A DNA stretch of 21,521 nucleotides from Thermoplasmata archaeon. Its GTDB lineage: Archaea > Thermoplasmatota > Thermoplasmata > Thermoplasmatales > Thermoplasmataceae. The stretch spans positions 1-21,521 of the forward strand of contig JAJZZZ010000007.1 of NCBI GenBank assembly GCA_021797265.1. Reading direction: 5' to 3'. The position numbers were made by a program, and so were the translations under genes. Shown piece by piece: positions 1 through 5,673 of the stretch; position 1 is the stretch's first letter; each line of letters starts with the position of its first letter. Under the pieces are notes generated by a model. It was given only the letters and a program-made list of their open reading frames with translations. It was not told the origin of the DNA and did no database searches.

Positions 1-283
1 ATGCAGTTATATCCACATTCTGGTAGGCGTATGCTGTAACTGTCTGCGTGTAGGTCAGCGAATGCCCTTCATCGATATATGAGTCTCCCCCGCTTGTGTC
101 TGCCATTATGCCATGATGAGGGGGCGACAGGGGAGGGGCAATTTCCGGGTTCCAGTGGCTTAGTGCCTCGAATCCCATTACGCCGACACCGGCGAATATC
201 ATAACAGATACGAAAATCAGGGCGATTCCTGCCTTCCGGGAACGGTTCAGTCTTTCCTTTCCATCAGTCTTTGGAGCTTTCAA
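1..283 (-). CDS. Membrane-anchored secreted protein, N-terminal part only
   Basis: Open frame running off the window's left edge, about 94 residues visible. After a basic start (KERLNRSRK) there is one hydrophobic segment, about residues 18-38, containing GIALIFVSVMIFAGVGVMGF, then a polar Ser/Thr/Tyr-rich stretch. This looks like a signal anchor or class-I signal with an extracellular domain. A stop lies two codons upstream of TTG 283, so TTG is the likely start. A GGTGAT SD-like site lies a few bases before it. The start overlaps the end of the upstream small gene by 20 nt, so the two are probably translated together from the promoter near 472. No family recognised. Confidence 0.6.
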   Translation of the reverse strand, partial: MKAPKTDGKERLNRSRKAGIALIFVSVMIFAGVGVMGFEALSHWNPEIAPPLSPPHHGIMADTSGGDSYIDEGHSLTYTQTVTAYAYQNVDITA

Positions 284-428
284 AATCTATCACCATAAGT
301 GAGGGGCTGAGGCCGGATGAGGCCACCGATGGAGAAGCTCTCTCCTTATTCCCATATGAAAAGACCGCCTCCACTAAGGCAGGAGCACGGATAGAAAACT
401 GGATGGGGGAAAAGTATGCAAACTCCAT
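264..428 (-). CDS. Small hypothetical protein, 54 residues
   Basis: ATG 428 begins a 54-residue frame (MEFAYFSPIQFSIRAP...) ending at TGA 264. I prefer it to the plus-strand frame over the same bases. It carries the same TATA-N20-TGAGGAGTTGARGC leader used by two other genes here, with GGAG 13 nt before the ATG, and its end overlaps the next minus-strand gene. The protein has no recognised domain. It is Ser/Ala-rich and mildly amphipathic. It could be a real small protein or a leader peptide coupling translation to the membrane protein downstream. Confidence 0.45.
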   Translation of the reverse strand: MEFAYFSPIQFSIRAPALVEAVFSYGNKERASPSVASSGLSPSLMVIDFESSKD

Positions 429-468
429 TATACTGCCTCAACTCCTCAGCGGAAATAAGTAGTGAGGG

Positions 469-476
469 TATTTAAA
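469..476 (-). promoter_or_regulatory. TATA box for the 428-to-1 unit
   Basis: Minus-strand TTTAAATA, 20 nt upstream of TGAGGAGTTGAGGC (448-435), which holds the SD of the gene at 428. It lies just after the stop codon at 487, so this promoter separates the unit from the membrane-gene cluster upstream. Confidence 0.6.
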
Positions 477-486
477 TTTTAATCCA

Positions 487-1029
487 CTACGCTATGTCCG
501 TGATGAGCCTGATGACAAGGATGACTGCAACCGCTATTGCCAGCAGGAAAACAAGCGCCAAGATTGGGGCAAATGGCCCAAGCATTGGGCTCAGGGCAAA
601 GTCCACGATTGTTGTGATCAGAGATCCGATAAGTGTGGATATCTCTGCACCTAAAACCTGCACAACTGACAGGATGGCGGACAGCACCCCATTTATGGTC
701 GTTTCAACCACATTCAGCGCCACATTGCCAAAGAAGTTGCTTATGCTGCCCGTGATGTAATTGTATGTCCCGCCGATGCCTTTTGAGAGCCAGTAGGATG
801 CATCGGATCCAACTGATGTGAATGCACCCCATACATCTGTGAATGGCCTCTCCCACCACGGCTCTGAGGTGGTGTTTGAGGTGGTGTTGGTGTCCGCAAT
901 CACCATGGCGCCTAGGCCATGCCCTGATGCAGCCGGTGCCGCAGCAGGATGCAGAGGGATGGATGTTACAATAGCCAGAAAGGCAAACAGCCCTATTGCG
1001 GACAGTAGGATGAGCCTGCGGCTGTTCAT
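487..1029 (-). CDS. Secreted/membrane protein with C-terminal transmembrane helix
   Basis: 180 residues. A signal peptide at about 6-31 (LILLSAIGLFAFLAIVTSIP then AAAPAA) is followed by a short Asn/Thr segment with NTT/NTS sequons. A Gly/Ile/Val-rich amphipathic region spans about 85-145, and a long hydrophobic helix at about 152-178 has almost no tail after it. Starts by ATGA overlap with the gene upstream. Its C-terminal part (GPFAPILALVFLL) resembles the GxWAPxV end of the two preceding proteins, so it may be a diverged third family member. Likely an envelope or surface component; no named family recognised. Confidence 0.75.
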   Translation of the reverse strand: MNSRRLILLSAIGLFAFLAIVTSIPLHPAAAPAASGHGLGAMVIADTNTTSNTTSEPWWERPFTDVWGAFTSVGSDASYWLSKGIGGTYNYITGSISNFFGNVALNVVETTINGVLSAILSVVQVLGAEISTLIGSLITTIVDFALSPMLGPFAPILALVFLLAIAVAVILVIRLITDIA

Positions 1030-1295
1030 TCCATATCTCCTATGATTTTGCCAGCCTCAAGGACTGCGTATGCCAGTATTACCCCCACTGAAAGTGAAAT
1101 TATCATCACTATGGGTGCCCAGACGCCGAACCCTTCCAGATCAAGGGCGTACTTTGCAAAGACAGTGGTGAATGCATCGTCAATAAGGCCAAACATGCTG
1201 CTGAAGAAACCTGTGAAAACACTGTAAAGAAAATGACCGATATAAGAAAAAAGAGAAAAAACGTATGTAAAAATTGAGAGCCCCAAGGATACCAC
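1026..1295 (-). CDS. Small two-helix membrane protein
   Basis: 89 residues. An N-terminal hydrophobic aromatic-rich segment (IFTYVFSLFSYIGHFLYSVF) is followed by FFSSMFG, a short linker with acidic residues, then GVWAPIVMIISLSVGVILAYA as a C-terminal transmembrane helix. It is clearly related to the C-terminal half of the next upstream protein, which has SSMFG...GIWAPVV...ISLAGFIAYA. GTG 1295 lies 2 nt after the upstream stop; TTG four codons in, better spaced from GGTGG, is an alternative start. It lacks the signal peptide its neighbours have. Confidence 0.7.
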   Translation of the reverse strand: MVSLGLSIFTYVFSLFSYIGHFLYSVFTGFFSSMFGLIDDAFTTVFAKYALDLEGFGVWAPIVMIISLSVGVILAYAVLEAGKIIGDME

Positions 1296-1297
1296 CT

Positions 1298-1783
1298 TCA
1301 GGGCAGATCGTCTTCGTCTTCCATGGTATCCTTCTCAATGCCGAAGCCATCCATGAATGCATAGGCTATGAACCCTGCAAGCGATATGACAACGACAAAC
1401 ACAACAGGTGCCCATATTCCAGTGGAATAGAACGAGTTTGCCCAGATGCCGAACATGCTGCTGATGGAATTTCCGAAACCTGAGAATATGGTGCCTATCA
1501 GGTTTTCAAAGTCTGTGAGTATGGATTTTCCAAAACTCTGGGCAAGACCCCATATGCTGCTGAATATGCTGCTTGCGTTGATGCCAAGAGAAGAATAAAC
1601 CACAGGGGTGGTGGACGCCACCATTGCTGATGGTGCCGCTCCCGTGGCTGCTGCCTCTGTGGAATGGCCAGCCAGAAGTGAGGCTCCCGGAACTATGAGC
1701 ATAGCCAGAGTCAGGAGCACCATCACTGCAACGGTCCTCTTGCTCCTGCGAGCCCTAACCGGAAAGCTTATTCTGCCAAACAT
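1298..1783 (-). CDS. Secreted/membrane protein, paralog of the 1026-1295 product
   Basis: 161 residues. A basic N-terminus (RARRSKR) precedes a signal peptide at about 18-45. A Ser/Gly/Phe-rich amphipathic middle contains SSMFG, followed by a transmembrane helix at about 124-147 (GIWAPVVFVVVISLAGFIAY) and a short acidic tail (EKDTMEDEDDLP). Preceded by GAGGTAATGGC-ATG and separated by only a few bases from the 4-TM gene upstream, so co-transcribed. The shared SSMFG plus G-x-WAP-x-V pattern with the next gene indicates duplication. Function unknown; small envelope or pore-like protein is a guess. Confidence 0.75.
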   Translation of the reverse strand: MFGRISFPVRARRSKRTVAVMVLLTLAMLIVPGASLLAGHSTEAAATGAAPSAMVASTTPVVYSSLGINASSIFSSIWGLAQSFGKSILTDFENLIGTIFSGFGNSISSMFGIWANSFYSTGIWAPVVFVVVISLAGFIAYAFMDGFGIEKDTMEDEDDLP

Positions 1784-1787
1784 GCCA

Positions 1788-2339
1788 TTACCTCGGTGTT
1801 ACTGCCGCTCCAGCCCTTGTATTGGCTCTGAATCCTTTGTTGTGGGCCCACGCTGCATTTATCACCATGATGACGAATGCAATGTATATGGCTATGACCT
1901 CGAAGGTTGCAAGCATGTTCCCGTTGTACATAGGCACAAGGAGGTACTGCCCGAACATGAAGTAGTAGCCAAAGAACCCGCCAATGAAGAACCCAATGAT
2001 GAACGATCCAAAGAATCTCAGGAATATGTCAAGCCTGCGTCTCCTTGGAGGTGTCATCACTTCAACAACAGCCCACAGAAGTCCGCCAGTGACGCCTGCG
2101 AATGCCAGAATCCCATTGGTCACGCTGATGTACTTTCCACCCAGTGCAAATGAAATCACTGGCTTGGAGAACATAAGCGCAAGTTCAATGAAGATCACGG
2201 CAACCGCAAAGATCATGGCTACGATATCCCAGCTTGAACGTGCCATAGCATAGTACGACCTGCTCATCACCGCGGAGCTTGGAGCCCCCCTTGCGGCACT
2301 GGAACTGCGTGCTTTCTTTGCATTGCTTTTTTTTGCCAA
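1788..2339 (-). CDS. Four-helix integral membrane protein
   Basis: About 183 residues. A basic Lys/Ser/Ala-rich N-terminus precedes four hydrophobic segments: VAMIFAVAVIFIELALMF, ISVTNGILAFAGVTGGLLWA, FFGSFIIGFFIGGFFGYYF and FEVIAIYIAFVIMVINAA, with a PPRRRR loop between helices 2 and 3. The frame is open from GTG 2348, but GAGGTG overlaps that codon. TTG 2339 sits 6 nt after GAGGTG and is the better start. It follows a secreted spike-like protein and a tiny basic protein in one operon. That layout recalls the spike plus four-TM membrane protein pair of pleomorphic archaeal viruses, though no sequence family is recognised. Confidence 0.8.
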   Translation of the reverse strand: MAKKSNAKKARSSSAARGAPSSAVMSRSYYAMARSSWDIVAMIFAVAVIFIELALMFSKPVISFALGGKYISVTNGILAFAGVTGGLLWAVVEVMTPPRRRRLDIFLRFFGSFIIGFFIGGFFGYYFMFGQYLLVPMYNGNMLATFEVIAIYIAFVIMVINAAWAHNKGFRANTRAGAAVTPR

Positions 2340-2351
2340 CTGTTTCACCTC

Positions 2352-2453
2352 TTACTTCCTCTTGAACTGTCCATTCTTCTTTCTGGGGTGTGCTCTTGCG
2401 TTCCACTTTGACCCCTTCGGCTTCTTGTTCTTGTTCCTCTTTTTGCTAACCAA
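2352..2453 (-). CDS. Very basic 33-residue protein
   Basis: Frame from TTG 2453 to TAA 2352 encoding MVSKKRNKNKKPKG and continuing Lys/Arg-rich to QFKRK, with about half of all residues Lys or Arg and no acidic residue. TTG lies 2 nt after the upstream stop, with GGAGGGAG about 5-10 nt before it. The stop is followed at once by the GAGGTG site of the next gene. It therefore fits exactly between two operon genes. A nucleic-acid-binding or membrane-surface role is inferred from composition only. Confidence 0.55.
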   Translation of the reverse strand: MVSKKRNKNKKPKGSKWNARAHPRKKNGQFKRK

Positions 2454-2455
2454 CT

Positions 2456-3247
2456 TTATCTCCCTCCTTTCTTCTTTCCGGTCTTGGGCACTGTCATGGC
2501 TCCCATCTTGCTCTGCCTAACCTGCAAGTCGTAATACGGCATTGACAGGAATGCGAATACAAGGATGGATATACCTCCAATAACGTAACCCACATCCTCT
2601 CCAGTCTGGTATCCAAACAGGCCGGAGGCTACTCCATTAGCGTGCAGCCCAATCGTATATGACGCTGGGGTGCTCTTGTTCGACATTTCGAGTTCGATCA
2701 TCAGGTACATGCTCTGGTTTCCGGTTAGATAGGCCGGACTTATGGCATACCCGAAATCGGCGGTCTTGTTCTTAGCTGCTGTGAATGCGCTTGTGGCTAT
2801 TGGCACAAAGTTGCTGTATGATGACCCGTATCCAAGGATCGCAGTTGTGTTCACTGCGATGCTTGTGGATATGTTATACTTGCTCACCGAATGCAGATTC
2901 ATCTCGCCAATTGTCATATTGGTGAGAAGGTAGTCTGTAGTCGGCTCCACAGTATGGGTAGTCACCACACCTGTTGCATTCGTTGTCTGATAGCTGTACG
3001 TGTTTGTCACTGTCGTATTCCCGCTGGCGGTGGCCAGTGTGAGTGCGCTGTAGTTGTCTGTAGTCTTCACGTGAAGACCCCATGCATAGCTTACCACGTT
3101 GTCTGTGGAAAGAACAGTTGTGTGTGTCTGCAGCCCACTGGTAAACTGCGCAGCACCTGCGGCTGCCGCAGGCGCTATCAGTGCTACCAGAAAGACCAGC
3201 GTCGAAAAGAGAACAACTCGCTTCCCTTTACTTACTCTCGATTCCAT
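2456..3247 (-). CDS. Spike-like secreted protein with C-terminal membrane anchor
   Basis: 263 residues. Basic N-terminus (SKGKR), signal peptide at about 11-33 ending AAAAGAA, and a large ectodomain very rich in Thr, Ser, Asn and Tyr with many N-x-S/T sequons. One transmembrane helix lies at about 220-238 (VGYVIGGISILVFAFLSMPY), and a short basic tail ends KKKGGR. It has its own promoter (TATA near 3293) and SD (GGAG 13 nt before ATG). Topology suits a type-I surface or spike protein. No family recognised; an S-layer-like or adhesin-like cell-surface protein is also possible. Confidence 0.8.
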   Translation of the reverse strand: MESRVSKGKRVVLFSTLVFLVALIAPAAAAGAAQFTSGLQTHTTVLSTDNVVSYAWGLHVKTTDNYSALTLATASGNTTVTNTYSYQTTNATGVVTTHTVEPTTDYLLTNMTIGEMNLHSVSKYNISTSIAVNTTAILGYGSSYSNFVPIATSAFTAAKNKTADFGYAISPAYLTGNQSMYLMIELEMSNKSTPASYTIGLHANGVASGLFGYQTGEDVGYVIGGISILVFAFLSMPYYDLQVRQSKMGAMTVPKTGKKKGGR

Positions 3248-3255
3248 TTTGGAGC

Positions 3256-3267
3256 TTCAACTCCTCA
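3256..3267 (-). promoter_or_regulatory. Conserved SD leader TGAGGAGTTGAA
   Basis: Minus-strand TGAGGAGTTGAAGC, repeated before the genes at 428 and 3627, each time about 20 nt downstream of a TATA box. It should lie at the very 5' end of the mRNA and supplies GGAG to ATG 3247. Confidence 0.6.
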
Positions 3268-3288
3268 ACATAATATTAGCAATGGTGG

Positions 3289-3297
3289 TTATATAAG
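3289..3297 (-). promoter_or_regulatory. TATA box of the spike-like operon
   Basis: Minus-strand CTTATATAA. It overlaps the last codons of the gene ending at 3289 (CTT ATA TAA = Leu-Ile-stop), so the stop codon is part of the promoter. The conserved SD leader follows after 21 nt. Confidence 0.6.
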
Positions 3298-3627
3298 TTC
3301 GCCTGCTTTATGGCTCACGGCTATGGCTTCTGGCTTATGGCGGAAACCTGCTGGATTACTGTGTTTGCGATACCTTTTTCTGCGGCTGCTCTCCATATCG
3401 ACGCTGATAAGAAGACCTGCATTGTAAAGGCGCAGGATGGAGCAGGAAACCTTCTGGCCCGTAATGTCCTGCTCAGTGACGCCATAATCAGAGTAATCCA
3501 CCCTGCTGCGCATAACATTGGCAACCGCTCTGGTTGAAAAAACACCCGGCAGATAGTTCTCAATGGTCCAGTAAACCAGTGAATCAAAAACCGTAAAATC
3601 CTCTGAGTCATCTGCCTGCCATTTCAT
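3289..3627 (-). CDS. Putative winged-helix DNA-binding protein
   Basis: 112 residues. FDSLVYWTIENYLPG, FSTRAVANVMR, then ILRLYNAGLLISVD reads as helix / helix-turn-helix / recognition helix / wing (the RLYNAGLL pattern is typical of small winged-helix regulators), with a basic tail SSRRKRYRKH. This is pattern recognition only. ATG 3627 overlaps the stop of an 11-codon TTG frame beginning inside the conserved SD leader, and the SD is about 35 nt away, so the initiation mode is unclear. It could regulate the surface genes that follow. Confidence 0.6.
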   Translation of the reverse strand: MKWQADDSEDFTVFDSLVYWTIENYLPGVFSTRAVANVMRSRVDYSDYGVTEQDITGQKVSCSILRLYNAGLLISVDMESSRRKRYRKHSNPAGFRHKPEAIAVSHKAGELI

Positions 3628-3654
3628 AGTTTGATTGAAACCGGTGGTTGTGGC

Positions 3655-3666
3655 TTCAACTCCTCA
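3655..3666 (-). promoter_or_regulatory. Third copy of the TGAGGAGTTGAA leader
   Basis: Same motif and the same 20-nt distance from a TATA box, but here no start codon lies at the usual 13-nt spacing; the gene's ATG is much further downstream. Confidence 0.5.
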
Positions 3667-3686
3667 GAAATTAAAAAGATTGGATG

Positions 3687-3697
3687 TATTTAAAATT
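3687..3697 (-). promoter_or_regulatory. TATA box for the 3627 gene
   Basis: Minus-strand AATTTTAAATA just after the stop of the nuclease-like gene (3705), 20 nt upstream of the conserved SD leader. Confidence 0.55.
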
Positions 3698-3704
3698 TGA
3701 CCGT

Positions 3705-4268
3705 TTATGGCTGCTGGTACATGGTGGTGACCTCAACCCATACACCATGGCGCTTGCCGTTTTTCCTCACTGGATTGGCGAGCCCCATCCTCTGCCATAC
3801 CCGGAACCTGAACTCCTTGTGCCTGTGCTCACCGGGTCTGGAAACCCATTCTTTCCACACCTGCCACACCTGTATTCTCAGGTAGGGGAATGAGAACGGG
3901 AATGCCCGATCCACCTTATCCTTGGCATCGGCAATATGCCCGCTGCTCACTGTGCTGTCCGGCATCACCTTGACCTGTGCATAGATCATGTCCAGCGGGC
4001 CCTCAGCCTTGATGTCAAAACAGGTGTGGTAATCGTTGTCGCTGGAAACCTGCCGCGGGACGCCATCTATGTACAGGGTCCGGTATGTCCTTGGATGGAT
4101 CTCCACAACCCTGCCGTCCATGTCATGCAGGTAGGAGGCAACAAAAGCCTCACCATCATCACCGACTTTCCGGGTGTTGGCCCTGCTCTTTGGGGCTGCC
4201 AGTTCACTGGACTGCTGTAGCTTTAGTTCTTTCCTCAATCCATCTCCTCGTGTGCTGTATCTTCGCAT
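3705..4268 (-). CDS. PD-(D/E)XK-like nuclease
   Basis: 187 residues. GDDGEAFVASYLHDM (Glu40), TCFDIKAEG (Asp85) and YAQVKVM (Gln98-Lys100) follow the E...D...(E/Q)xK order of restriction-endonuclease-fold enzymes such as Holliday-junction resolvases or phage exonucleases. The later part is rich in Trp, Arg and Lys (WQVWKEWVSR). Gln in place of the usual Glu occurs in some families. No subfamily can be named. The frame overlaps the upstream zinc-finger gene by 65 nt. TTG 4238, with GGAG 5 nt before it, would shorten the overlap to 35 nt. Possible roles are genome processing or recombination. Confidence 0.6.
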   Translation of the reverse strand: MRRYSTRGDGLRKELKLQQSSELAAPKSRANTRKVGDDGEAFVASYLHDMDGRVVEIHPRTYRTLYIDGVPRQVSSDNDYHTCFDIKAEGPLDMIYAQVKVMPDSTVSSGHIADAKDKVDRAFPFSFPYLRIQVWQVWKEWVSRPGEHRHKEFRFRVWQRMGLANPVRKNGKRHGVWVEVTTMYQQP

Positions 4269-4503
4269 CTATCTCTTTCAGCTTCTCGTCCCTCTTCAGG
4301 ATCAGGTCATCAATCTCTTCCTGCTTGTGGATGATCTGGCTGTTCAGGCGCTCCACATCATCGTAGAGGTGCCCCACTGCGAATATGTCCATCTTGCTGC
4401 GGCGGCAGCTTCCCTCATGGGCATTCCTTGCCTGATAGGTGTGGAAACCCTTGCCGCAATGCCTGCACTTGTTCGGGCCCTCCACACGATATGCCTCTGT
4501 CAC
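4204..4503 (-). CDS. C2HC zinc-finger plus coiled-coil protein
   Basis: 99 residues. Cys13-x2-Cys16-x12-His29-x3-Cys33 forms a C2H2-type finger with a terminal Cys (CRHCGKGFHTYQARNAHEGSC region). A charged heptad-like helix covers about residues 48-92 (VERLNSQIIHKQEEIDDLIL... KLKEID). Starts by ATGA overlap with the membrane gene upstream and runs into the nuclease frame. Probably a DNA-binding dimer or adaptor; partner unknown. Confidence 0.75.
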   Translation of the reverse strand: MTEAYRVEGPNKCRHCGKGFHTYQARNAHEGSCRRSKMDIFAVGHLYDDVERLNSQIIHKQEEIDDLILKRDEKLKEIDAKIQHTRRWIEERTKATAVQ

Positions 4504-4799
4504 TCCTTATCCGCCTCCGCCTTGCGGTCTGCACGCCTTTTCAGCCACTGCAGGAACAGGGATATGATAATCAAGAGCATTGCCCACAGGACCAGTGCAT
4601 AAATGTCAATAAGTACACAAGCTAACAGAATGGCGATAAAGGTCAATGACCTATCTTGGTCATATAGCAATAATGACAAAATGACATCAAATGCCAGAAT
4701 GACCAGAAGTGCCTCAATGACCCCCCTGCGTGTCAAAAGACGGGCAAACATACCACGTGCCCCCATAAGAAAATCAACCACAGGGTTAATTGCAGCCAC
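4500..4799 (-). CDS. Small membrane protein, two to three helices
   Basis: 99 residues. An N-terminal short hydrophobic stretch is followed by RLLTRRG, then ALLVILAFDVILSLLLY and a long hydrophobic region FIAILLACVLIDIYALVLWA continuing to LFLQWLKRR, ending in a charged RKAEADKE tail. The start is GTG 4799, about 22 nt from the centre of a TATA box, so the mRNA is probably leaderless. No family recognised. Confidence 0.7.
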   Translation of the reverse strand: MAAINPVVDFLMGARGMFARLLTRRGVIEALLVILAFDVILSLLLYDQDRSLTFIAILLACVLIDIYALVLWAMLLIIISLFLQWLKRRADRKAEADKE

Positions 4800-4815
4800 T
4801 CCCCTGTATTAATTG

Positions 4816-4825
4816 TAATTTATAA
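4816..4825 (-). promoter_or_regulatory. TATA box for the 4799 gene
   Basis: Minus-strand ATTATAAATT about 22 nt before GTG 4799, giving a leaderless or nearly leaderless transcript for the 4799-3705 operon. The 4800-4886 stretch holds nothing else that I can identify. Confidence 0.55.
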
Positions 4826-4886
4826 TGCGTTAGTTTACAATTCATTTCAGGTATCTGGCATGGGGGTGATGCATAATTAGTGAACA

Positions 4887-5054
4887 TTACCTCTTTCCCC
4901 CCTCGGCTGCCGGGCATGTAAGACCACGCATAGGGTTTAGGTGACTATCGCCACCCTGACCTTCATCCCGATCCTTAGTGGCATGCCGGAGCCAGTCATG
5001 CATTTCTGACCTCCATTCAACCTCTTTTTCCGATCCTTTCTTTCCGATCCACAT
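4887..5054 (-). CDS. Small hypothetical protein, 55 residues
   Basis: Frame from ATG 5054 to TAA 4887, beginning MWIGKKGSEKEVEWRSEMHDWLRH, hydrophilic, with no recognised domain. The ATG lies 2 nt after the stop of the 5057-5569 gene, with GGGGTG about 9 nt upstream, which is good operon spacing. Without this gene the 4800-5056 stretch would be empty. Support is positional and from the frame only. Confidence 0.4.
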   Translation of the reverse strand: MWIGKKGSEKEVEWRSEMHDWLRHATKDRDEGQGGDSHLNPMRGLTCPAAEGGKR

Positions 5055-5056
5055 CT

Positions 5057-5569
5057 TTATTGCACCCCAAAATACTGCTTGGCAACGGCCATATAATCCT
5101 GCAGGCGGCTGTAGTCATCGGGATTGGTGTTCGGGTTCATGGCGCCCTTGACCAGTGCATTGAAGCGTTCCTTGACCTGCTGGAAATTCAACGGCCTTGT
5201 GTTGAACCCCATGAACACAGCCCACTTGGGGACTTCAATGAACTCCAGTGCCCTGAATCCCTGTATAAGCTGCCCGAAATCAAATACCCCTCTGTCAGCC
5301 AGCCTTGCGAGATCCACGATCCCATTGACCAGCACGACCATGACGTCCTTTGTCTGAGGCAGGTCCAGACCAAAGTAGGCTGCACGGCTCTTGCTGTACT
5401 CGAACCTGTAGCTGTTGCCCTTGTACGTGAATTTCACATAGGCATGGGAATCGTCCCTTGACTGGGTTGTGCCATAGTCAAAGTCCGTTGCCCCCAGCCG
5501 TGTAACCGCGTTAGCCAGCTTTTTGACTGCCGTGGCAGTGTCTGTTTTGAACGTCATTCTGGTCCCCAT
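5057..5569 (-). CDS. Hypothetical soluble protein, 170 residues
   Basis: A mixed alpha/beta protein without signal or membrane segment. The N-terminal half has alternating strands (AYVKFTYKGNSYRFEYSKSRAAYFG). The C-terminal half is helical, ending NPNTNPDDYSRLQDYMAVAKQYFG, which loosely resembles the end of a J domain. Preceded by GAGGAGAAAGAA-ATG. Upstream there is GCCGAAATGG, possibly a decayed form of the hairpin leader seen after 13200. No family recognised. Confidence 0.75.
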   Translation of the reverse strand: MGTRMTFKTDTATAVKKLANAVTRLGATDFDYGTTQSRDDSHAYVKFTYKGNSYRFEYSKSRAAYFGLDLPQTKDVMVVLVNGIVDLARLADRGVFDFGQLIQGFRALEFIEVPKWAVFMGFNTRPLNFQQVKERFNALVKGAMNPNTNPDDYSRLQDYMAVAKQYFGVQ

Positions 5570-5639
5570 TTCTTTCTCCTCATTCCATTTCGGCTTACGT
5601 TGCCATCATCAGACCCGACATACGGTTAGTCAGGTTATG

Positions 5640-5665
5640 GAAAAAATGGTCGGGATGTTAATCCC
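5640..5665 (-). terminator. Hairpin plus T-run after the secreted protein gene
   Basis: Downstream of the stop at 5674 the minus strand reads GGGAT-TAAC-ATCCC (5665-5652), then GACCA and a run of six T. This looks like an intrinsic terminator for the 5674-6417 gene. Confidence 0.5.
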
Positions 5666-5673
5666 TAAAGGTT

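Noticed and set aside
101..114. Apparent frameshift from a TGCCAT duplication in the first gene
   Set aside because: A careful base count shows five C in the run at 120-124 on the minus strand, so the frame continues without a break to the window edge.
271..462. Plus-strand 63-residue frame beginning MELSKSITIS
   Set aside because: No plus-strand promoter or SD seen. The opposite strand carries the repeated TATA/SD leader and a fitting 54-residue gene; every other gene is also on the minus strand.
1608..2153. Plus-strand 181-residue frame with Cys/His content
   Set aside because: It is the shadow of the 4-TM and signal-peptide genes on the minus strand, with no SD or promoter, and its composition follows the antisense of hydrophobic codons.
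5581..5605. Hairpin leader before the 5569 gene (GCCGAAATGG...GAGGAG)
   Set aside because: Only a 2-bp stem with a five-base loop and no adjacent GGAG; it may be a relic but cannot be supported.
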